In this document: in pieces, positions 49,681 through 60,216 of the stretch
Layout: each line of letters begins with the position of its first letter
Position numbering within the stretch: the stretch's first letter is position 1
Notes under the pieces: generated by a model
The model's database searches: none
What the model saw: only the letters and a program-made list of their open reading frames with translations
What the model was told of the DNA's origin: nothing
Translations under genes and position numbers: made by a program
Source: Daphnia carinata
Lineage: Eukaryota; Arthropoda; Branchiopoda; Diplostraca; Daphniidae
Reading direction: 5' to 3'
Assembly: GCF_022539665.2 (NCBI RefSeq)
Contig: NC_081336.1
Location: forward strand, 3,736,221-3,800,220
Length of the DNA stretch: 64,000 nucleotides

Positions 49681-51470
49681 TGAGCCTACAGTTGAAAAAC
49701 ACTGAAAGTGCATTACCATTAAGGTATGAGCTGCTTCTCTTGCTAAAGAACAACTTGTCCTTTACGTTCAGAGTGTTGGTGAAGCTGGGTACTTAAATGG
49801 CTCTAAAAATGTTTCACTTCGCTGGCATTGCAGTGATGAACATCATACATGGACTTTTTAGGTATGAAAGGAATTTTCTTGAAAATTTTTTGAATTTATG
49901 ACGAAGCATTTCTCCTCCTTTTTGCCACCCATGTCTAATCTAAAAAAAAAAATTATCCAATAGGAAAGGATTTTCAGCATACTGGGAACACAACTATCAA
50001 CAATGCAACATTCTATGAGTGCTATTTTATCATTCAAGAGCCTTATACAATGATTTTTATCTGCAATTTGTATGGCCTTTCCCAAGCTTCTGCCATAAGT
50101 TGAATCTATAAGTCATGTAAGTCACATGAGCAACAATTGAGATGCTTAATGGTGTTGTTTTTCTTTTCTCAGTATAGGTTAAAGAGTTAAGTTAAGACAA
50201 TCTAGCACATTGTCCAATGAGAAGTACCATCTTGTGTTAATGAATCCAGTACAACAGCAATCCTTTATAGTTCTGTCACAGCTAGAAGCTTCAAATAATT
50301 CTGCTTCTCTGTCTAAAGAACAACTTATCCTTTACGTTCAGAGTGTTGGGGAAACTGGGTACTTAAATGGCCCTAAAATGTTTTAATTTTGCTGCCATTG
50401 CAGAGATGAACATCATACATGGACTCTTTAGGTATGAAAGGATTTTTCTTCAAATAATTTTAAATTTATGACGAAGAATTTCTCCTCCTTTTTGCCAACC
50501 AGGTCTAATCTGCCAAAAAAAATTTATCCAATAGGAAAGGATTTTTATGTACTGGGAACACAACTATCAACAATGCAACATTCTAGGGGTGTTATTTTAT
50601 CCTTCAAGAGCCTTATACAATGATTTTCATCTACAATTTGTATGGCCTTTCCCAAGCTTCTGCCAGAAGTTGAATCTATGAGTCATGTAAGTCACATGAG
50701 CAACAATTGAGATGCTTAATGGTTGTTGTTTTTCTTTTCTCAATATAGGTTAATAGTAACATTGGATCTGAAAAGATTCTTGGTTGGGGCAAGACACTGA
50801 ATAAATTGTATTGATTGGATGGATGACATGACATTGCTATACTTAATTCGGATTCCCCAGACGGTATTTGATATTAAAAAAATTGAAGTGCATATCTGGG
50901 CTCCCTTCTTTTCTGAAGCCCCGTTTCCCCTTGACTCATAATAAGCCCGTAGGGGGTCATGCCCCTACTGTACGGTATATATAAAAACAACATATACCGA
51001 GGTTTGGAGGGCTCTGGCCGGAAAGGGGACGTGGGGTGCCGCTTCGTCCGATGATGTGTTCACGGAGGGTGACGTGGCTGCCCACAAATCCGAACTAAAG
51101 GTTAATCGCTCCTGTAAAAATGTTCCAAATCTTCAGCTCTTCTTCCGGCTTCTCTTAGCCAATCACCGGGTAATCTCCCCGGTGGGTCAACAAGGCAGTG
51201 TCTCCCCCTGCCTGGGTTGACGGCAACTTTTGAAAAGGCTATTGTGCCTTTTTAAAGTTGCAAAAATAATTGTAATGTGCAGAGAATTGTCAATAAATTT
51301 TTTTTTATAAAATATTTTTTGCAAAATTCGTTTCTTTCATTGTCTTTGTTAGCTTTGTTCACACATTGCATTTATCAATTTTTTTTTGGCTTTGCTTTAT
51401 TTGTTTTTGTCACATTAGATGGTAAGGTGACGGGTATTGGTTTATCGTTTATCTGTAAGCATTCTATTAT

Positions 51471-51540
51471 TATCCAGGGATCGAACCCTGGATGTTCGGC
51501 ATACCTCGCCGATGCTCTACCAATGAGCCACAAATCATAT
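51471..51540 (-). repeat. tRNA-like module, left of palindrome centre
   Basis: On the - strand: GTGGCTCATTGGTAGAGC, a five-pair anticodon stem TCGGC/GCCGA, and B-box GGTTCGATCC with paired T-stem CCAGG/CCTGG. The anticodon loop GAGGTAT lacks the conserved T33, and the acceptor ends do not pair. tRNA-derived, probably not a functional tRNA. Confidence 0.5.
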
Positions 51541-51660
51541 GATTTTAAGTTGGCTTTTTTTTCTAGTCACTTGTGGACTTGCATTTACACTTAGAATAAA
51601 ACTGAAATGCAATTCTGTAATATACTCTTCTACATTATTCTACTTCATTTTTACACATCT

Positions 51661-51726
51661 ACTGAGGTTTGAACCCAGGGTAACAGGTATCGCAGATAAA
51701 ACCTCTACCACAGAGCTAAGAACCTT
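51661..51726 (-). repeat. tRNA-like module at palindrome centre
   Basis: On the - strand: TTAGCTCTGTGGTAGAGG, then CCTGGGTTCAAACC, an A-box/B-box pair at tRNA spacing. Stems are weak. It lies in the non-palindromic spacer. Confidence 0.4.
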
Positions 51727-51822
51727 ATGGAAGCAATAGAAAGATAAACATATAGTTGTGAAAGACTGCATAAACATCCTAGACGATAACATATGATATG
51801 CGATAATAAAATATTTAGATAT

Positions 51823-51890
51823 ATCTCGTGGCTCAATGTTAGAGCATCGGCGTTGCACGCTGAATGTCTGTGGATCGGTTCCCATACGAG
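51823..51890 (+). repeat. tRNA-like module, right of palindrome centre (Ala-TGC-like loop)
   Basis: CTCGTGGCTCAATGTTAGAG with a matching 3' ACGAG. The anticodon loop GTTGCAC has T33 and would read TGC (Ala). The T-loop (GGATCGGTTCC) is disturbed. It is the inverted homologue of the module at 51471-51540. Confidence 0.45.
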
Positions 51891-53429
51891 TAAAACATAA
51901 TACAAAATTACTTCATAAAATATCCAGATTGTTACTTAAATCTAAGTTGAAGAATTCAAAGAGTGTAATAAATAATACTTACAGATAAACGATAAACAAA
52001 TGGAAACAATGCTTACCATCAAAGGTGACAAAAACAATGAAGGTGAATTAAGCAAGCTAAATATAAAAAGTGTAACGTGTGAACACAGCGAATACAGACA
52101 ATGAAAGAACCGAATTTTGCAAAAAATATTTTATAAAAAAATTTTTATTGACAATTCTCTGCACATTACAATTATTTTTGCAACTTTAAAAATGCACAAT
52201 AGCCCTTTCAAAAGTTGCCGTCAACCCAGGCAGGGGGAGACACTGCCTTGTTGACCCACCGGGGAGATTACCCGGTGATTGGCTAAGAGAAGCCGGAAGA
52301 AGAGCTGAAGATTTGGAACATTTTTACAGGAGCGATTAACCTTTAGTTCGGATTTGTGGGCAGCCACGTCACCCTCCGTGAACACATCATCGGACGAAGC
52401 GGCACCCCACGTCCCCTTTCCGGCCAGAGCCCTCCAAACCTCGGTATATGTTGTTTTTATATATACCGTACAGTAGGGGCATGACCCCCTACGGGCTTAT
52501 TACGAGTCAAGGGGAAACGGGGCTTCAGAAAAGAAGGGAGCCCAGATATGCACTTCAATTTTTTTAATATCAAATACCGTCTGGGGAATCCGAATTAAGT
52601 ATAGAAATGTCATGTCATCCATCCAATCAATACAATTTATTCAGTGTCTTGCCCCAACCAAGAATTTTTTCAGATCCAAATGTTACTATTAACCTATATT
52701 GAGAAAAGAAAAACAACACCGTTAAACATATCAACTGTTGATCATGTAACTTACATGACTCATAGATTCAACTTCTGGTGGAAGCTTGGGGAAGGACATA
52801 CGAATTGCAGATTAACATCATTGTATAAGGCTCTTGAATGATAAACTAGCACCTGTACAATGTTGCATTGTTGATAGTTGTGTTCCCAGTACATGAAAAT
52901 CCTTTCCTATTGGATAAAATTTTTTTTGGTAGATTAGACCTGGTTGGCAAAAAGGAGGAGAAATTCTTCGTCATAAATTCAAAATTATTTGAAGAAAAAT
53001 CCTTTCATACCTAAAGAGTCCATGTATGATGTTCATCTCTGCAATGGCAGCAAAATTAAAACATCTTTAGGGCCATTTAAGTACCCAGTTTCCCCAACAC
53101 TTTGAACGTAAAGGACAAGTTGTTCTTTAGACAGAGAAGCAGAATTATTTGAGGTGTCTAGCTGTGACAGAACTATAAAGGATTGCTGTTGTACTGGATT
53201 TATTAACACAAGATGGTACTTCTCATTAGACAATGTGCATACTCTATTACTTTACCTCATACCTTAATGGTAATGCACTTTCAGTGTTTTTCAACTGTAG
53301 GCTCACTCTTCCATTCTGTAACACTTCCAGACTTGACTTGATTCCCCACTAAAATTCTGTGAATGCAAAATAATAGCATTAAAAATACTTTTTGGATAGA
53401 CAAAAAACCGAAAAGTACCTAATTCATGT

Positions 53430-54018
53430 TTTATGTCAAACTCGTGCTATTTCTGGGTTTCCGTACCCATTTTCAGCCCAAATACGGTCCCACAATTGTT
53501 CACTTCCTTCGCTGCATGGACTTATTACTAACAATTCTTTTAGTGCAGCACTAACAGAATTTAACTTTAACACACTGTCAGGTGGTAGACTAAATAACTA
53601 AACAATAAATAATTGTTTGTTTAAATTCTATACTTATTTTGAATTCTTATTTGAAAAGTTTAGATACCTGACTGTGTTCACCTAATGCCAATTCATCCTC
53701 ATGTTCAGTTAGGTTTGAGTTTGGAAAAACCTCCTTCACTGTTTGGAAACTGTTCTGTTCCAATTTGTTCTTTTCCTCTAGCTGAGCTTTTAGACTCAAA
53801 CTTTGAGCTACAAAACACAAATGAATAAAAGCAAATAAATAGAATCATTACGTATTATGCCTTACCATCCTTAGCTTTGCTGTTATCTAACATTTTGTGT
53901 TGTTCCAATAATTGGGCCTGCAGCTTCATAATTTGATCTAATATGCAATAATTAATAACTGAAAACCAATATAATAATGTTTATACTTACCATCCTTTTG
54001 TTGTATTATGTTATCCAT
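53430..54018 (-). other. Multi-exon coding unit of unknown family, right arm
   Basis: Exon-like blocks in transcript order: 54018-53991 (MDNIIQQKD), 53937-53866 (IMKLQAQLLEQHKMLDNSK), 53807-53668 (AQSLSLKAQLEEKNKLEQNS to LALGEHSQ) and a block from about 53602 (LPPDSVLKLNSVSAALKELL, LVISPCSEGSEQLWDRIW) that stops near 53434. Splice phases agree (1, 1, 0), and this copy is free of stops where the left arm is broken. The first 100 residues look like a coiled coil. A further - strand frame at 53033-53233 (NEKYHLVLINPVQQQSFIVL and following) could be another exon. Could be an element-encoded protein or a captured host gene. Confidence 0.5.
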
Positions 54019-54230
54019 TTTTCAATTGTTCCTCCAGCCACGCGTTATTCTCTCCATCCACGCTACGGAACTAACTGCGAATGACATCCATTGGACTGAA
54101 ATTGCCTCTCCAGTAATAACGAGTCTGAGCGGTAGATGGCTACGTACCGGAAAAAAAGAAAAAAGTGCGATTTTTTTTTTTTCCGACATTTTTTTTTTTT
54201 TTTTTATGTAAAACGGATTGCCATAGATTT

Positions 54231-57200
54231 ATACCGCAACGACCCACCAAACGGTATAGCCATCTATTGGTAAGGTATCCAGATTTACTTCATTCAACGG
54301 CTCCCGATGTTCAAGAAGTTAGCGGCTTGAAAATAAGACCGACAAAAAAATAAGCCCGACTTTTCCAAAACCGAAGTTGGCGCACTAGTACAGTACAGCG
54401 CGCTTGTACAAAACACAAAACAGCGTTATCGTATGGCAACTCGTTGTACCAAACCCCCCACCCCCCCCTCCCCCCCAAAAAAAAATATCGGCCTTTTTTT
54501 TCTGTTTTACTACAATCGCCCTCTACCGGTAAATTTTTTTACCTAGTTCTCTAAATACACTCACCAAATATGCGTCGCTTTAGCGCTGTAGCGTTCTGGC
54601 GCTTGGACTTATTTATTCGGGCTTAAATTTTTTTCGGCAAAAACTGACACTCAGCGGAATTGGTTGAATATCACAAGGTATACTCAAATTGAATGCTGAT
54701 TCCGATAAAATTGTTGTTTTTTTCATTAAGTCAACCATTTTGGAAATACACTGAACATTTCTGCTGCATCGCGCTAGCGTTGTACCGTACTGGCGCGCTA
54801 GCATTTACGTCAAATGTTTGGTGTATTTCAAAAACGGTTGAAAGGACGTCTTTAAGATTCTCAATATGGTAATGTTAAAATACGAACCAACTCGGAATCA
54901 ATGAAGGATTTATGCAGGATGTTTTGATAAGTTGGGATTCTAATATAAACATAAAAGAAAAATGGTTTTAAAATTTTTGAATTAGCGGTTCATTAGGATT
55001 TATATCGCTTCATTTGAAGAAAACAAAATTTTTGATAACACAATTTTTTTTTTTACGATTTAGAATCATTTTCTACAGTGGTTTCAAAATAGCTTTCTGC
55101 AGAAATCTGGCAATTAATCCAAACAATACAAGCTTTCTAACTTGCACCTTATTTCCCTTTGCACTAATATCCTTTCTTACTAAAGAAATTATTTCCATAA
55201 TTAGTGTTAGTACCAGCTAAAATATCAAACTCTTGAAAGAAAACAAATACAGCTTGGTAAGTCAACTTGGATACCAAGTGACATCACATCATGTTACATA
55301 CGTTAGTTTTGTTTACAGTTCACAATAATCGCACAAATAGCCAAACGAAACTCCCGAATCTGTCCATCTTATTTAACTCACCCTGCCGTTAGTTTTAATC
55401 AACTTATTGCAATAACCTTCATTTACATTTCGTACTTAAAATATTCAATAGTCTCGCCCTAACGTAATCAGATTTTCACTTGAAGACTCACCTGTGTATT
55501 CTGGAAATAACAAAATTCATTATTCAGAGCTATCAACGATCTCCTAATCTTTAGCTGATGTACAAACAAGTGGTATATTTAAAAAAAATTAAAACCCTTA
55601 GTGATTATTTGTACCAATTGCTTTAACTTACGGAAAAGTATAAAATCCTTTGAAAGCCAGATATGTCTACCAAATCTTCAAAACTACACGTTCCCAGCAC
55701 TGCCATTCTCTGGAAATGTAGAAAAACGTGTGTTGGATAACGAAAGGCGGACGTGTATGACATTGGTGATCCGCAGAGCACCGTCTGCCCTTACGCTTTC
55801 CCTTTCTTTTCGCATCCAGTCAATTTGGAATTGGGGAAGATTTTTCCACTTGGTATCTCAAATTATGACGAAATCCATAAAGCTGGAACTTGAAAAACAA
55901 AGAATAATAAATAAATAAAATAAGCATCTGATGCGAAACATCGAGGGATTACAGACTTCCCTAGAACGCTAAACCTTATATACACAATGTAGATTTGTCT
56001 CACTATGAAGTTTGCCCTTGGTAAGTATATAACACAGATACCATGGATTTTGAAATAAAAATCTTAATAACTCATAAACAGAAGTGATCGACAATCATTT
56101 AGCGGTTCTAGACCAGTAGGTGATTCACAATTAATTGTATCCTGAACATTAAGTATTAAATCAATTGAAAATTGTGTCAACGTATAAATACTTCACCTTT
56201 CATATGATTTCATGCAATTAATTCCAGGGACTCCAAACTGCATCACTTCATTGAAGACAGTAGTACATTAACTATAAGAATTTATAGAAAATCTAACTCC
56301 AACCACATAAAATAACAAATAGTCAAAATAAGCATCAATTCATCAGCTGAAAGATTTGGTTGTCCTCTCCATTACAGATACAGTGGTTAAGTTGTTTTGG
56401 CATAAACAATTTTTAAGACTCAATTTTTGGAAATACAAAAAACGAAAAACATATTTGAAATTACCTTAATCCATGTTTCAATACAGCCACTGAAATGTTT
56501 TTAACGCTGTCATATAACATTGCATCTTTTTCCTGCATCACTTGTAGGTGCAATTACATGGCAAGAAAAAAAGACTATAATGTGAGCTTTTCGATAGTAA
56601 ATTCTTAATGTTTACATGACATTTACTAAATCAATCCAATTCCAATATCTTTCTTCAATACCACGTACCAGCAATATTGTTCGTTTGTTTTAGTTTTCAA
56701 ATTGCAAAAAACATTACGACGTATTTCTTGGTCACACTGACAAGGATTTGGTGAACAGCGGTGTCGTAGAGGTCGACTGCGACTCCACGCGTTGTAGTCA
56801 CCATTTTCCATCAAGCTTACTTTGCGCAAATAGTTCTTGGCCTTCAACTAGCCTTAAATGTGCTGCCATCTGTTGATAATAAAAGATATAACTTTAAAAA
56901 GAAAAGGAATTCAATAAAAATTATTAATTATATTCGAAAATAAATGTTGATTTTGAAAAAATCGTTCGTGTTTTCACCAAACTATCCGTTTTCGAAGCAT
57001 ACCAAACAACTCTGCTGTAGCGTACTAGCACGACAGTTACGTTTACTCGTTTTTTTTTACGTATATAACGAAAACTTTAAGTGCCCCGTGAAAACAAACT
57101 TGATTTTCGTAAATTTCGTATAATACCCAATCGAAATTGCGCATAACTTGTTACATTTAAATTTTGCAAAAACAGAAAAAGCTCATTTTTAAGCCCGACG

Positions 57201-57661
57201 TTTTAAGCTCGACTTTTTAGTTAAAACGACACGTTTCAGCTTATACGTTTTGTCCTAAAATAAACGCAGATTCCGGATAAAATAATGCTTTTCCTATCAG
57301 GTTATATAATTTCCGGAGAAAAGCAATTAGCTCCCCTACTTTTAATTATGAAAATTCAAACCTATACTTCCTACGTAAAAAAAAACAAGCAAAAAACAGT
57401 ATTTTCGTGGTCCTCGTTGAATTTGAATCTGGATCATATATTTTTATAGCTATATCCAATCTTTGAGGGCAAAAAATTCCACAAAGAAGTCGGTTTATTT
57501 GTAAGCCAAATATTTTTATTCTTCAAAAATCCTTGAGTAGATAAAACAAGGAAATCTGACAACAAGACAAGCGAATATTATTTTCCACCTGTTGGAAAAC
57601 CATGTGAATAACTGACAGTAATCACAGTCAAGAGCTCAAGACATGCTGTCAGACTTGATCA
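54231..57661. other. Repeat-rich spacer right of the palindrome
   Basis: No gene recognised. It holds TATGGCAACTCGTTGTACC followed by a C-run and an A-run (about 54431-54486), AATAAGCCCGACTTTTCC near 54350, and TTTTTAAGCCCGACGTTTT near 57186. Confidence 0.55.
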
Positions 57662-57925
57662 ATGGATGAAGTAGTTATTCCTATTCTTTTCTTCGCAAAA
57701 GCAAAAGAGTTAGTGGGTAAATATTCGGACAGCATTTGTCTCACCCCTACAAAAACTACAGGAACAAATTTGTTAGGCATCATTTTAGCAAAATTTCCAT
57801 CGCTCGAGCCAATATCAAAGAACATTGTTCTCGCCGTGAACGAAGAATACGTTGAGCCTGATCAACTTTTAGATATTGAAAATTGTAGAGAAATTGCAGT
57901 AATTCCACCACTTAGTGGGGGATAG
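57662..57925 (+). CDS. MOCS2A: Molybdopterin synthase small (sulfur-carrier) subunit (87 aa)
   Basis: Ubiquitin-fold protein of MoaD type. Its C-terminal Gly is thiocarboxylated (by MOCS3), and the sulfur is passed by the synthase to precursor Z (cPMP) to make molybdopterin for molybdenum cofactor enzymes. It acts in the cytosol as a 2:2 complex with MOCS2B. Single exon. Visible features: a beta strand start [17 protein letters not shown], a core [31 protein letters not shown], and the required C-terminal PPLSGG. The length is normal for the family. It lies 80 bases upstream of MOCS2B, in another frame, so both are probably on one transcript as in other animals. The ATG at 57662 follows an in-frame open stretch and gives the right N-terminus. 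Confidence 0.93.
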   Translation: MDEVVIPILFFAKAKELVGKYSDSICLTPTKTTGTNLLGIILAKFPSLEPISKNIVLAVNEEYVEPDQLLDIENCREIAVIPPLSGG

Positions 57926-58005
57926 TATTACCACGTCATTTTTTGACAGTGATTCTACAATCAATCACTATTGTTGCTGGCGTTTGGTGCAAACACTTTT
58001 GTGGA

Positions 58006-58608
58006 ATGGATATTATTACGTTGGTAGAAGACAAATTGGATGTCACTTTTATCTATTCTCAAGTGGTTGAAAATTCCACTGGAGCAGTGTCATTATTTGT
58101 TGGAACTACAAGAGATAATTATGAAGGGAAAAAGGTAAACCCTACTATGTTCACTTTGATTTTGTATCGTACATCTATCACCTTGCTATAACGTACCAGG
58201 TTATTCGTCTAGAATATGAAGCATTCGTCCCAATGGCAGAAAAAGAAATAAATAAAATTTGCCTGAGAATTAGAGAGAAATGGAAAGTTAAAAACATTGC
58301 CTTCCATCACAGGTAAGTCAGCACTTTTAAAATATTAAAATAAAATAATAATGAAAATTCAGATTATAAAGTCAGATATTCCATGATGTTCTAGATTGGG
58401 AATAGTTCCAGTGGGTGAAGCTAGTATAGTAATAGCCATTTCTTCTGAGCATCGGACTGAGTCTTTAGAAGCCGTTCAGTTTGGAATTGACACCCTAAAA
58501 AAATGTGTACCAATTTGGAAAAAAGAACTTTATAGTGATGGAGCCCCTGAATGGAAATCTAACAAAGAATGTCCATGGACAAGTAAACCAAAAGCACCTC
58601 ACCCTTAG
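58006..58608 (+). CDS. MOCS2B: Molybdopterin synthase catalytic subunit (151 aa)
   Basis: MoaE-family enzyme subunit that transfers two sulfurs from MOCS2A to cPMP. Exons 58006-58134, 58200-58312 and 58395-58608. The start at 58006 ([13 protein letters not shown]) is the first ATG in frame. Visible signatures: [51 protein letters not shown], the HR of [11 protein letters not shown], and the catalytic-site stretch [20 protein letters not shown] then EW. Both conserved lysine positions of MoaE enzymes (TLKK, WKKE) are present. This form ends ...[10 protein letters not shown] at a TAG. An internal donor at 58583 allows a longer product (see the next entry). Translation after MOCS2A would need leaky scanning, reinitiation or alternative 5' splicing. 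Confidence 0.93.
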
Positions 58609-59839
58609 ATATTTCTATTATCCACATACTTCCCAGGTAACACCGTGTCGAACCGACATTATTTGTTTCATGTTGGAACGATATCGGTGTAGAATTTTTA
58701 AAATTCACAACTTTTTCATGTAATAACTTCACCTTCACAAGATATCGTGGGGGACATGGTCATTAAAAAATGGAGTCGTATTGCTATCGATCCATTTCGA
58801 ACCTGGGGAATCATTGTATGTAAAATAAAAAGCTTCATGGTTAATATCAGGAAAAGTTATAAACTGACTGGAAATCAAACAGAATGTGCCTTTAGATTTT
58901 ACAGAATCGAGTTCCTTGACTTTTATAGAAAAGGAGACGGTCTTTCTATGAAATATGGAAATTTTAGAGATGTTTACGTATATAAACTAGCATATTCTGC
59001 TTCACTATGCTGTGGAAGGCAAATAAATCGTCTCGTCTTCCAGTAACATTTAAATCGAATTTTTATGAGCGTCAAAACCTGTAGTTACGATTTTTAACAT
59101 GCTTGCGAATTCTGACTGGATGTTTTGAATTGTAGAACGAGAAGATGAAAACCCAATCAAGCGGAAAATACTGGACTCTGGAGCTACCGACTGCATTCAG
59201 ATCAAGGCTTCAAATTCGGAAGTATGGCATTTTAAAGAGCTGCATCCAACTCCGTAAGAAGCATTAATTTTTTTCGTTCTTTAGCTAGAAAAAAGAATTT
59301 CGGCTTTTATGGAGCGCAAACGAGCGGAATCGGACGTATTTAATATTCAAGAATTCTGTCATCGGCTACCACTGGATGAGTCCGAGAATTCATGTGCTCG
59401 CACAGAGGCAGTCCTTATAAGTAGAAAAGATAGTAAAAGCCATCTTAAAGGTAAAGATTTTTCACTACCGTTTTCCGCGGAGATGGTATTAATCGCGTTT
59501 TTTTGCTAATTAGTCTCCAGATGTGTTAATATGTGGGGACCCCAGACGCATTCAGAAGTTCCGGCACTATCATCTGCAACTACGCAGTTGAAACCAACAC
59601 CTGCCATACAGGAGCGCCTTCAAAACATGGAAAAACATTTGGGTCTTGTCAAGGAACAACCAATTCCGCTGGATGTATATGGACGCCTAAAAGCACTTGA
59701 AGATAGAATTCTACATTTAGAAAGTATTAGTCCCGAATATTTTGACGGTTCTTTGAATCTCCAGAATAGTAAAGATGAAGAGGACGTGATGGCAAAAATT
59801 GATCAAAGAATGGAAGAATTACGTAGAAAATTAGTCTAA
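58006..59839 (+). CDS. MOCS2B: Predicted MOCS2B-MBIP fusion isoform (335 aa)
   Basis: Exons 58006-58134, 58200-58312, 58395-58582, 59136-59221, 59285-59450, 59514-59839: 1008 bases, in frame throughout. The donor ACAA|GTAAAC at 58583 skips the TAG at 58606 and joins [19 protein letters not shown]. The added C-terminal part matches MAP3K12-binding inhibitory protein 1 (MBIP): [10 protein letters not shown], then [47 protein letters not shown] and [18 protein letters not shown]. The last third is a likely coiled coil. MBIP in vertebrates and the long MoaE protein of Drosophila are both ATAC acetyltransferase subunits, so the fusion form probably serves ATAC while the short form serves cofactor synthesis. 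Weak point: the MBIP exons could also be a separate gene with its own start. Confidence 0.8.
58609..59135 (+). other. 3' UTR of short MOCS2B / intron of the fusion form
   Basis: Would be 3' UTR for the short MOCS2B and intron for the long one. A 99-codon frame inside (58747-59046) has no family signature and is not needed by either model. Confidence 0.6.
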
Positions 59840-60216
59840 TTCATTAATTTCATAAGGTCACATAATGTAATGAATTATTTCGCCTTCAAAAAGACTAATT
59901 ATTCAAACGTAGTATTATTTTTTTCGTAAGATATCTCTTAGTACGTACAAAATCAAGTTTTTAAATCCTAATAAACCAATTAGCTAAATGGGAAAGCATA
60001 GAGGAATTTGGACAAAAAGATGTAAAGGCTAGGGTTAGTCAGTGAAGCCTAAACACAGAAATAAGGATTCCGAGGGAATATTCAAAGTTTTGTATCAAGA
60101 ATGGAACTAACAGCTACGATATGAACTAAAAAAGATATATAATATTAAAACTTTTACGAATCAAGGTCTAAAAAATTCAAAAAGAAAAAAAGAAAAAGAT
60201 ACAAAACTCAAGAAAG

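Larger units (their letters stand above)
48480..51540. repeat. Giant imperfect palindrome, left arm (about 3.06 kb)
   Basis: Reverse complement of 51823-54230, from an outer TATGGCAATCCGTTTTACAT with a following A-run to a tRNA-like module near the centre. The 50885-51330 stretch matches 52105-52590 almost base for base. The arm is longer than its partner because of internal tandem duplications (exon 2-3 unit at 48790-49020 and 49090-49330; another at about 49735-50100 and 50310-50745). Confidence 0.9.
51823..54230. repeat. Giant imperfect palindrome, right arm (about 2.4 kb)
   Basis: Inverted partner of 48480-51540. The outer end at about 54205-54230 (ATGTAAAACGGATTGCCATA) mirrors the start of the left arm. 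About 280 bases of spacer separate the arms. Confidence 0.9.

Noticed and set aside
51823-51890. Functional tRNA-Ala
   Set aside because: The anticodon loop would fit, but the T-loop is abnormal and the module is part of a repeat, so it is listed only as tRNA-like.
58747-59046. 99-codon frame between MOCS2B and the MBIP exons
   Set aside because: No family signature; it lies in the UTR or intron of the supported models.
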